Source: an uncultured Eubacteriales bacterium (GTDB taxonomy: Bacteria; Bacillota; Clostridia; UMGS1810). Taken from it: 11,962 nt of DNA. The translations under genes were made by a program, and so were the position numbers. Below are positions 6,159-11,962 of the stretch, piece by piece. How positions within the stretch are numbered: the first letter of the stretch is position 1; the number at the start of each line of letters is the position of its first letter. Below the pieces are notes generated by a model. That model made no database searches. It was given only the letters and a program-made list of their open reading frames with translations, and was not told the DNA's origin. The stretch covers positions 1 to 11,962 of the forward strand of contig USKN01000039.1 of NCBI GenBank assembly GCA_900555295.1. The letters are read 5' to 3'.

Positions 6159-8984
6159 TTGCAGGAGTATATTAAAATAAGAGGGGCAAGAGAACATAAT
6201 TTAAAAAATATTGATTTGGATATCCCGCGCGACAGTTTTGTTGTTATGACGGGACTTAGCGGTTCGGGTAAATCGTCGCTTGCATTTGATACTATTTATG
6301 CCGAGGGACAGAGAAGATACGTTGAGTCGCTTTCATCATATGCAAGAATGTTTTTGGGTCAAATGGACAAGCCCGACGTTGATAATATAGAGGGTCTTTC
6401 GCCGGCTATAAGCATAGACCAAAAAACAACGGCGCGCAATCCGCGTTCAACTGTCGGTACGGTAACCGAAATATACGATTATTTAAGACTTTTGTTTGCC
6501 CGTATAGGTATTCCGCACTGCCCAAAATGCGGCAAGGTAATCAAACAGCAAACAATAGATGAAATTGTTGACAGAATACTTAAAAACGACGAAGGTACAA
6601 AAATTCAAATTCTTGCACCCGCTGTACGCGATAAAAAAGGCGAGCATACAAAAGTTTTGGAAAGCGCCAAAAAGAACGGTTATGCAAGGGTACGCATAGA
6701 CGGTAAAATATGCGATTTGTACGATAATATAAAACTCGAAAAAAACCACCGCCATACAATTGAAATAGTTGTTGACAGAATTAAAATAAAAGAGGGTATA
6801 AACACGCGTCTTACCGATTCGGTTGAAAGTGCGCTCAAACTCGGCGGCGGTATAGTTATTGCATTGGTTGACGGTTCGGGTGAACTTGTGTTCAGCCAAA
6901 ATTATTCCTGCCGCGACTGCGGTATAGATATGGTGGAATTGAGTCCGCGCCTGTTTTCGTTTAACAGTCCGCTGGGTGCTTGCCCCGTATGCAGCGGTAT
7001 CGGCTCGCTCGAAGAAATAGATGTTGATTTGGTTATACCCGATAAAACAAAATCAATACGTGAAGGTGCAATAAACGCCCACGGCTGGTTTAACGTAATG
7101 GAAAAAACATCATACAATTACGGCTGGCTTAAACTTTTGGCAGATCATTACGGATTTGATTTTGATACTCCGTGGAACAAACTTTCGGAAGAGGCGCAAA
7201 ATGCAATTTTATTCGGCTCCGATGTTCCGCTTGAATTTAAATATAAAAGCATTACCAAATACGAAAAATTTGAAGGTGTTATAATTAACCTTGACAGACG
7301 TTATCACGATTCTTTTTCGTTTGGCAAAACCGAACTTGAGGCGCTTATGAGCCATAAAGTATGCCACAGCTGCAAGGGCAAACGTTTAAAACCCGAGGTG
7401 CTTGCGGTAACCGTTGGCGATAAAAACATTTCCGATGTTACCGACCTTGCCGTATGCGACGCCAAAAAGTTTTTTGACGGGCTTGTATTTACCGAAAAAG
7501 AAAAAGTAATTGCAAAGCAAATTTTAAAAGAGCTTAATTCCCGTCTTTCGTTTTTGATTGACGTAGGGCTCGATTACCTTACGCTTTCGCGAAGTGCCGG
7601 AACACTTTCGGGCGGTGAGGCGCAAAGAATTCGTCTTGCAACTCAAATAGGCTCAAAACTTACGGGTGTTTTGTATATACTCGATGAGCCGAGTATAGGG
7701 CTTCACCAGCGCGATAACGATAAACTTTTGGCAACGCTTAAAAAACTGCGTGATTTGGGTAATACTTTAATTGTTGTTGAACACGATGAAGACACTATGC
7801 GTGCGGCGGATTATATTGTAGATGTAGGGCCGGGAGCAGGCGTTCACGGCGGAAACATTGTTGCAAAAGGTACGGCAAGCGAGGTAATGCAAAACGATAG
7901 CAGCATTACGGGGCAGTATTTAAGCGGTAAAAAATACATTGAAATCCCCAAAAAACACCGTGACGGAAACGGCAAAATGCTTACTGTTGTGGGAGCGGCG
8001 CAAAACAACCTTAAAAACATAACGGTAGATTTTCCTCTCGGCAAGTTTATATGCGTAACGGGTGTTTCGGGTTCGGGTAAATCAAGCCTTGTAAACGAAA
8101 TACTTTCAAAACAGCTTGCCTGTGATTTAAACCGTGCAAAGCAAAAAGGCGGCAAACACAAAGAAATATTGGGCGAAGAAAACCTTGATAAAATTATTGT
8201 TATAGACCAATCGCCAATCGGCAGAACACCGCGCTCAAACCCGGCCACATATACAGGCGTTTTCGGTGATATCCGCGAAGTTTTTGCACAAACAAACGAG
8301 GCAAAAATAAGAGGCTACAAATCGGGGCGCTTCAGTTTTAACGTAAGCGGCGGCAGATGCGAGGCGTGCAGCGGCGACGGAATAATAAAAATCGAAATGC
8401 ACTTTTTATCGGATGTTTACGTACCTTGCGAGGTTTGCAAAGGAAAACGTTATAACAGAGAAACGCTTGAAGTGCATTACAAAGGCAAAAACATAAATGA
8501 TGTTCTTGAAATGACTGTTGAAGAGGGACTTGAATTTTTTGAAAATATACCCAAAATCAAACGCAAATTGCAAACGCTTTATAATGTAGGACTCGGCTAT
8601 ATAAAAATAGGTCAGCCGTCAACAACCCTTTCGGGCGGTGAAGCACAGCGTATTAAGCTTGCAACCGAATTGAGCAAACGCAGTACGGGACGCACTGTTT
8701 ATGTTCTCGATGAACCCACAACGGGACTTCATACGGCAGATGTTCACAAGCTTATAGAAGTTTTGGGCGAGCTTGCCGATACGGGTAATACCGTTATTGT
8801 TATTGAGCATAACCTTGATGTTATAAAAGTAAGCGATTATATTATAGATTTGGGACCCGAGGGCGGCGAACGCGGTGGAAATATTGTTTGTTCAGGTACA
8901 CCCGAAGAAATAATAAAATGTAAAAAGTCATATACGGGTAAGTATTTAAAACAAATATATGACAGGCAAAAGAAAAACCAATAA
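6159..8984 (+). CDS. uvrA: UvrABC excinuclease subunit A
   Basis: UvrA is the dimeric ABC-class ATPase that scans DNA for bulky lesions and hands them to UvrB. The product is 941 residues, standard length. The chosen TTG start gives (M)QEYIKIRGAREHNLKNIDL, aligning well with typical UvrA N-termini. Positions from this start: first Walker A GLSGSGKS (32-39); CPKCGK (from Cys121) and CHSCKGK (about 402), forming the first zinc module; a CxxC-20-CxxC zinc module (Cys251, 254, 275, 278); ABC signature LSGGEAQRIR (483); Walker B LDEP (Asp509, Glu510). The second half has Walker A GVSGSGKS (635-642), the DNA-binding zinc module CxxC-19-CxxC (Cys734, 737, 757, 760), signature LSGGEAQRIK (824) and LDEP (Asp851, Glu852). 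All motifs are intact. It directly follows uvrB and precedes the FHA gene by 17 bases. Confidence 0.97.
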   Translation: MQEYIKIRGAREHNLKNIDLDIPRDSFVVMTGLSGSGKSSLAFDTIYAEGQRRYVESLSSYARMFLGQMDKPDVDNIEGLSPAISIDQKTTARNPRSTVGTVTEIYDYLRLLFARIGIPHCPKCGKVIKQQTIDEIVDRILKNDEGTKIQILAPAVRDKKGEHTKVLESAKKNGYARVRIDGKICDLYDNIKLEKNHRHTIEIVVDRIKIKEGINTRLTDSVESALKLGGGIVIALVDGSGELVFSQNYSCRDCGIDMVELSPRLFSFNSPLGACPVCSGIGSLEEIDVDLVIPDKTKSIREGAINAHGWFNVMEKTSYNYGWLKLLADHYGFDFDTPWNKLSEEAQNAILFGSDVPLEFKYKSITKYEKFEGVIINLDRRYHDSFSFGKTELEALMSHKVCHSCKGKRLKPEVLAVTVGDKNISDVTDLAVCDAKKFFDGLVFTEKEKVIAKQILKELNSRLSFLIDVGLDYLTLSRSAGTLSGGEAQRIRLATQIGSKLTGVLYILDEPSIGLHQRDNDKLLATLKKLRDLGNTLIVVEHDEDTMRAADYIVDVGPGAGVHGGNIVAKGTASEVMQNDSSITGQYLSGKKYIEIPKKHRDGNGKMLTVVGAAQNNLKNITVDFPLGKFICVTGVSGSGKSSLVNEILSKQLACDLNRAKQKGGKHKEILGEENLDKIIVIDQSPIGRTPRSNPATYTGVFGDIREVFAQTNEAKIRGYKSGRFSFNVSGGRCEACSGDGIIKIEMHFLSDVYVPCEVCKGKRYNRETLEVHYKGKNINDVLEMTVEEGLEFFENIPKIKRKLQTLYNVGLGYIKIGQPSTTLSGGEAQRIKLATELSKRSTGRTVYVLDEPTTGLHTADVHKLIEVLGELADTGNTVIVIEHNLDVIKVSDYIIDLGPEGGERGGNIVCSGTPEEIIKCKKSYTGKYLKQIYDRQKKNQ

Positions 8985-9001
8985 ACGACGGAGGGGATTT
9001 T

Positions 9002-9457
9002 ATGTACACTCTGATATCGGATATATTAAAATATGTATTTGTTGTGGTTGTATATATGTTTATATACAGCGTTGTAAGACTTGTGTATCTTGATATATCC
9101 GACGCGCGCCGTATGAGCAAGGCAGATGAGGACGGGTACGGCTATTTAAAACTTATTAATTTAAGAAAAGAGCTGAATTTTAAAATTTACGAAAGCTATT
9201 CAATACGTGAGCAGGCTACAATAGGGCGCAGTAAAAAATGTGACATTTACATAAACGATAAGTATTTGTCAAAAAATCACGCAAGAATATTTTTCGATGA
9301 AGATAAGTTCTATATTGAAGATTTAAAAAGCACAAACGGAACTTACGTAAATGGCGAAAAAATATCGTCGTCGCACCCTGTTCGAATAAAAGATAACGAT
9401 AAAATATCGTTTGGCGACGTCAGCTTTATATTTGTTGACAGCACTTCTGTAAGATAA
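9002..9457 (+). CDS. Membrane-anchored FHA-domain protein
   Basis: This 151-residue protein probably reads Ser/Thr phosphorylation at the membrane. Residues 8-30 form one hydrophobic segment (KYVFVVVVYMFIYSVVRLVYL) without a signal-peptidase site, so it is likely a single-pass anchor with the bulk in the cytoplasm. A linker follows, then an FHA domain at about 64-146 with the signature residues in order: TIGRS (73-77), LSKNHA (89-94), DLKSTNGTYVNG (107-118) and the closing ISFGDVSFIF strand. FHA domains bind phosphothreonine; GR, S..H and TNG are the phosphate-binding and fold-defining elements, all present. The start is ATG 9002 behind GGAGGGG with 5 bases between. The SEDS gene follows after 13 bases. 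FHA genes beside FtsW/RodA genes are known in Clostridia and Actinobacteria, suggesting control of wall synthesis by a PASTA-type kinase (inference; no kinase is in this window). Confidence 0.93.
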   Translation: MYTLISDILKYVFVVVVYMFIYSVVRLVYLDISDARRMSKADEDGYGYLKLINLRKELNFKIYESYSIREQATIGRSKKCDIYINDKYLSKNHARIFFDEDKFYIEDLKSTNGTYVNGEKISSSHPVRIKDNDKISFGDVSFIFVDSTSVR

Positions 9458-9470
9458 GGCGGTGAACGTA

Positions 9471-10706
9471 ATGAAAACATTATCGGGAACAAGAGTTAAG
9501 CCTATGCTTATGGTGGTATTTATAAATATAATAGGATTTTTCTTGCTGTATTTTTATTATAAAGCCGAAATTTTTTCGGTTGTGGAGTGCGGTGCGGCAT
9601 TGTGCGCCATTAATATTGCGGTTTATTTTGTTATGAGCCGTTTTGAACTCGGCGACGTATATATGTTTTTAATGGTATCTATGCTTGTAAGTATAGGGTG
9701 CATTATGCTGTTTCGCATAGACGCCGATAAAGGCAAAAATCAGGTAATTTGGTTTTGCATAGGTGTGGGAGTGTTTTTTGTAAGCTATTTTGTATACCGT
9801 ATTTTTAAAAAATGGAATATGCTTACTTATTTTTATATGGCGCTTTCTTTTGCATTGTTTGTTGTAACGCTTGTTTTTGCACGCGCCGTCGCAGGTTCGC
9901 GAAATTGGATAATGATAGGCAAACTGTCTGTTCAGCCGTCGGAATTTATAAAAGTTTTGTATGCGTTTACAATGGCTTGTTTTTATTCAAAAAAAGGAAG
10001 CTCCGTTGCAAAACTAAACAAAAAATTACTCGGTGTTTCGTATAAAGATTGGCTCCTGTTTTGCTATGTGTACATCTGCCTCGGCTTTTTGGTGCTTCAA
10101 AGAGAGTGGGGAACAGCGGTTTTGTTTATGCTTGTATACTTTACAATGCAGCTGCTTTATGATGCAAATATACGTCTTATAATATTAAATACGGTTCTTG
10201 CGGTACTCGGTTCCGTCGGCGGATATTTTTTAACGCCTCACATAAAAGTAAGGGTGAGTACGTGGCTCGACCCGTGGGCGGACGCAACAAACAAAGGCTA
10301 TCAAATAGTACAGTCGCTTACGGCAATTGCCTCCGGCGGCTATTTCGGTACGGGTATAGGAAACGGTGACCCGTACTTTATTCCCGAAGTACATTCAGAT
10401 TTTATTTTTTCGGCAATATGCGAGGAAATGGGTATGTTTATAGGCGTTGCAATTATTATGCTGTATTTTATTTTTTCGTACAGAGGGTTTAAAATTGCCC
10501 TAAAAACACATAATGAGTTTAATAAGGCATTAAGTGTGGCGCTTGTAAGCTGTTTTGCATATCAAACATTTATAATAGTGGGCGGCGTTATAAAAATGAT
10601 TCCGCTTACGGGTATAACATTGCCGTTTGTAAGTTACGGCGGCAGCAGTATGGTTTCAAGCTTTATTATGCTTGGTATATTAACTTCAATATCGCATAAT
10701 GCATAG
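9471..10706 (+). CDS. FtsW/RodA/SpoVE-family (SEDS) peptidoglycan glycosyltransferase
   Basis: SEDS proteins polymerise lipid II into glycan strands in the membrane, normally paired with a class B penicillin-binding protein. This one has 411 residues from ATG 9471 (GGTGA at 9461-9465, 5-base spacer) and about ten hydrophobic segments. The start at GTG 9462 lies inside the ribosome-binding site and is rejected. Family motifs: GSRNWIMIGKLSVQPSEFIK (about 142-161), QREWGTA (about 210), LDPWADATNKGYQIVQS (266-282) where Asp271 probably matches the catalytic Asp of RodA, GGYFGTGIGNG (289-299), IPEVHSDFIF (304-313), and KMIPLTGITLPFVSYGGSS (about 375-393). The sequence cannot decide between elongation (RodA), division (FtsW) and sporulation (SpoVE) roles. 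The missing PBP neighbour and the adjacent FHA gene make it a clostridial auxiliary type in my reading. The next gene starts 13 bases on. Confidence 0.94.
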   Translation: MKTLSGTRVKPMLMVVFINIIGFFLLYFYYKAEIFSVVECGAALCAINIAVYFVMSRFELGDVYMFLMVSMLVSIGCIMLFRIDADKGKNQVIWFCIGVGVFFVSYFVYRIFKKWNMLTYFYMALSFALFVVTLVFARAVAGSRNWIMIGKLSVQPSEFIKVLYAFTMACFYSKKGSSVAKLNKKLLGVSYKDWLLFCYVYICLGFLVLQREWGTAVLFMLVYFTMQLLYDANIRLIILNTVLAVLGSVGGYFLTPHIKVRVSTWLDPWADATNKGYQIVQSLTAIASGGYFGTGIGNGDPYFIPEVHSDFIFSAICEEMGMFIGVAIIMLYFIFSYRGFKIALKTHNEFNKALSVALVSCFAYQTFIIVGGVIKMIPLTGITLPFVSYGGSSMVSSFIMLGILTSISHNA

Positions 10707-10719
10707 ACGGTGAATATTT

Positions 10720-11529
10720 ATGAATAATTTCAAAAAATATGTTGAATATATAAAAAACGTAACAAATATTGTACCCAAAACGGCAGTTGTTCTCGGTTCG
10801 GGACTCGGCGGCTTTGCGGATAAACTTACAAATGCCGTAACCGTACCTTATAACAAGCTTGACGGGTTTCCCGTTTCCACCGTTGACGGACATAACGGCT
10901 GCTTTGTGTTTGGATATATAAAAAATACTCCCGTTATGGTTATGAGCGGACGTGTGCATTACTATGAAGGTTACACGCCGGAGCAAACGGTTAGGCCTGT
11001 GCGTACAGCCGCATTAATGGGGTGCAAAAATATTATACTTACCAATGCCGCGGGCGGAATAAACAAAAACTTTAAGGCGGGCGATTTAATGGTAATAGAC
11101 GATCATATTTCGTTATTTGTTCCGTCGCCGTTAATCGGTAAAAATTACGGTGAATTCGGCGAACGTTTTCCCGATATGACGTATGTATACGATAATAATA
11201 TAAAAGATATTATATTTGCTTGCGCCAAAGACAGTAAAACCGATATAAAGCGCGGCGTATACGTTCAGCTCGGCGGCCCCAATTACGAAACTCCCGCCGA
11301 GATTAAAATGCTGTCGGCATTGGGTGCCGACGCGGTGGGTATGAGTACCGTCGGTGAGGCAATTGCGGCAAAACACGCAGGTATGAGGATAGGAGGCATA
11401 AGCCTTATTTCAAATATGGCGGCAGGTATAAACCCAAGCCCTCTGTCGCATATAGAAGTAAAAGATGCGGCAAATAAGGCTGCGGAGCGTTTTAATAAGC
11501 TTTTGGAGGACGTTGTGTGCAGCTTGTAA
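10720..11529 (+). CDS. punA: Purine nucleoside phosphorylase, trimeric (inosine/guanosine) type
   Basis: The enzyme splits inosine, guanosine and their deoxy forms with phosphate into base plus (deoxy)ribose-1-phosphate, for purine salvage in the cytoplasm. It has 269 residues, normal for the trimeric class. Matches to human PNP active-site residues: GSGLG (26-30) with phosphate-binding Ser27; GRVHYYEG (77-84) with Arg78 and His80; TNAAGG (108-113); GGPNYETPAEI (185-195) with Glu190 for purine contact; VGMST (206-210) with Met208 at the ribose site; and LISNMAAG (229-236) with Asn232, the residue that favours 6-oxopurines. His244 matches human His257. It is therefore not the hexameric DeoD class. 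It starts at ATG 10720 behind a modest GGTGA (10709-10713), 13 bases after the SEDS gene, and appears to be the last gene of the uvrB operon. No clear intrinsic terminator follows. Confidence 0.95.
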   Translation: MNNFKKYVEYIKNVTNIVPKTAVVLGSGLGGFADKLTNAVTVPYNKLDGFPVSTVDGHNGCFVFGYIKNTPVMVMSGRVHYYEGYTPEQTVRPVRTAALMGCKNIILTNAAGGINKNFKAGDLMVIDDHISLFVPSPLIGKNYGEFGERFPDMTYVYDNNIKDIIFACAKDSKTDIKRGVYVQLGGPNYETPAEIKMLSALGADAVGMSTVGEAIAAKHAGMRIGGISLISNMAAGINPSPLSHIEVKDAANKAAERFNKLLEDVVCSL

Positions 11530-11535
11530 ATAAAC

Positions 11536-11574
11536 TTTTCAACTTTTTTAAGATATTTTAAAAAAAGTTGAAAA
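11536..11574. repeat. AT-rich perfect inverted repeat between punA and the rRNA promoters
   Basis: TTTTCAACTTTTTT (11536-11549) and AAAAAAGTTGAAAA (11561-11574) are exact 14-base complements around an 11-base loop. The stem has only two G-C pairs and no T-tract follows on the plus strand, so it is at best a weak terminator for the uvrB-punA transcript. Its right arm and the A-run behind it end just upstream of the rRNA P1 -35 box, where they could act as an UP element (inference). Confidence 0.6.
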
Positions 11575-11580
11575 AAAGGG

Positions 11581-11609
11581 TTGACAAGCGGCAAAAAATG
11601 TAGTATACT
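11581..11609 (+). promoter_or_regulatory. rRNA operon promoter P1
   Basis: TTGACA (11581-11586), a 17-base spacer, then TATACT (11604-11609). The expected start is near 11616. A-tracts lie immediately upstream. Confidence 0.9.
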
Positions 11610-11621
11610 ATTCAAGCACCG

Positions 11622-11640
11622 TTGATAAAGCGATTATCAA
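11622..11640. repeat. Short palindrome just downstream of the P1 start
   Basis: TTGATAA (11622-11628) and TTATCAA (11634-11640) are exact 7-base inverted arms around AGCGA. It lies about 6 bases after the predicted P1 start, in the position of an operator or an early leader hairpin. Its role is unknown. Confidence 0.5.
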
Positions 11641-11684
11641 TGTTTAATTAAAGTTAAAAAAATAAAAAACTTTTAAAAAAAGTA

Positions 11685-11713
11685 TTGACAAATCGTTTCA
11701 ACTGTGGTAATAT
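11685..11713 (+). promoter_or_regulatory. rRNA operon promoter P2
   Basis: TTGACA (11685-11690), a 17-base spacer, then TAATAT (11708-11713). The expected start is near 11720. It lies 104 bases after P1, and A/T tracts at 11656-11681 sit in the UP-element position. Confidence 0.9.
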
Positions 11714-11719
11714 ATAGAA

Positions 11720-11761
11720 GTTGCAATTGAAAAAGCAAATGCAACAACTGATCTTTGAAAA
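11720..11761 (+). promoter_or_regulatory. rRNA leader hairpin and boxA antitermination site
   Basis: A hairpin with GTTGCA (11720-11725) and TGCAAC (11740-11745) begins at the predicted P2 start. TGATCTTTGAAAA (11749-11761) follows and matches the Gram-positive boxA, which recruits NusB/S10 for antitermination of rRNA transcription. The following AATGAACAG continues the usual leader pattern. Confidence 0.82.
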
Positions 11762-11774
11762 ATGAACAGCATAT

Positions 11775-11896
11775 AAAAGGTTCTCGAAAATTCAATTGAG
11801 AAATCGTGTAAAAAGAAATAACCTTTTTACTAAAGTAAGTCAGAATAAGTAATGAGCTTAAACTCTGAAATGTTAAGCCTTTTGAATAAAAGGCTT
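11775..11896 (+). other. 16S leader secondary structure
   Basis: AAAAGGTT (11775-11782) can pair with AACCTTTT (11820-11827), enclosing a region with competing short TTCTC/GAGAA pairing. Closer to 16S, AAGCCTTTT (11875-11883) and AAAAGGCTT (11888-11896) form a 9-bp hairpin with a GAAT loop, ending about 8 bases before the mature 16S 5' end. These probably belong to pre-16S folding and processing. The RNase III partner strand would lie beyond 16S, outside the window. Confidence 0.5.
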
Positions 11897-11903
11897 TAAA
11901 TAT

Positions 11904-11962
11904 TTTAATAGAGAGTTTGATCCTGGCTCAGGACGAACGCTGGCGGCGTGCCTAACACATGC
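11904..11962 (+). rRNA. rrs: 16S ribosomal RNA, 5' end (continues outside window)
   Basis: AGAGTTTGATCCTGGCTCAG at 11912-11931 is the universal 16S 5' segment. It is followed by GACGAACGCTGGCGGCGTG and CCTAACACATGC, the Firmicutes/Clostridia form. The mature 5' end is placed near 11904 by comparison with Bacillus subtilis (eight bases before AGAG). Only about 59 bases are present, too few to name a genus. Confidence 0.97.

Noticed and set aside
6483..6899. 138-codon open frame antisense to uvrA
   Set aside because: The composition is that of a reverse-strand shadow (runs of Tyr, Phe and Cys), with no start signal and no family resemblance.
7844..8248. 134-codon open frame antisense to uvrA
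   Set aside because: It is a shadow of the uvrA frame: no ribosome-binding site, no recognisable domain, and the uvrA motifs on the other strand are intact.
1..11962. CRISPR array, transposon, phage, toxin-antitoxin or tRNA gene
   Set aside because: I saw no regularly spaced repeats, no transposase or integrase motifs, no toxin-antitoxin pair and no tRNA cloverleaf on either strand.

Overview
The window reads as chromosomal DNA from a low-to-moderate GC Gram-positive bacterium of the class Clostridia, species not identifiable. The reasons are near-consensus SigA-type promoters with 17-base spacers, strong GGAGG ribosome-binding sites, a glmS ribozyme ahead of glmS, adjacent uvrB-uvrA, a Gram-positive rRNA leader with boxA, and a 16S start of Firmicutes type. 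Nothing looks like a phage, transposon, CRISPR array or defence island. Most of it is core housekeeping sequence.

Layout. (1) Bases 2-778 hold the 3' part of a DUF5696-type gene on the plus strand. It converges on a three-gene minus-strand operon (1804 to 821) of small uncharacterised proteins of 84, 107 and 119 residues. One long palindromic terminator (771-828) serves both units and contains both stop codons. (2) A perfect TTGACA-17-TATAAT promoter (1859-1887) drives glmS. Its roughly 330-nt leader contains the self-cleaving glmS ribozyme (cleavage predicted between 1949 and 1950), and glmS ends at a strong intrinsic terminator (4069-4110). (3) A second promoter (4123-4151) drives a tightly packed five-gene series: uvrB, uvrA, a membrane-anchored FHA protein, a FtsW/RodA-family (SEDS) glycosyltransferase and a purine nucleoside phosphorylase. 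Gaps are 1, 17, 13 and 13 nt, with no internal terminator seen. (4) Bases 11530-11903 hold an AT-rich inverted repeat, two tandem rRNA promoters, leader hairpins and a boxA antitermination site. The first 59 bases or so of 16S rRNA close the window.

How the genes work together. GlmS makes glucosamine-6-phosphate, the first committed precursor of peptidoglycan amino sugars, and the ribozyme provides product feedback. The SEDS protein polymerises lipid II into glycan strands, and the FHA protein next to it probably links that process to Ser/Thr phosphorylation. UvrA and UvrB perform damage recognition in nucleotide excision repair, and the phosphorylase salvages purines. The repair, wall and salvage genes probably share a transcript by position rather than through a common pathway.

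I found no convincing new multi-gene system. The best leads are the uncharacterised three-gene operon, a terminator-like hairpin inside the glmS ribozyme, the SEDS gene without its usual class B PBP neighbour, and a 20-codon ORF nested at the uvrB start.
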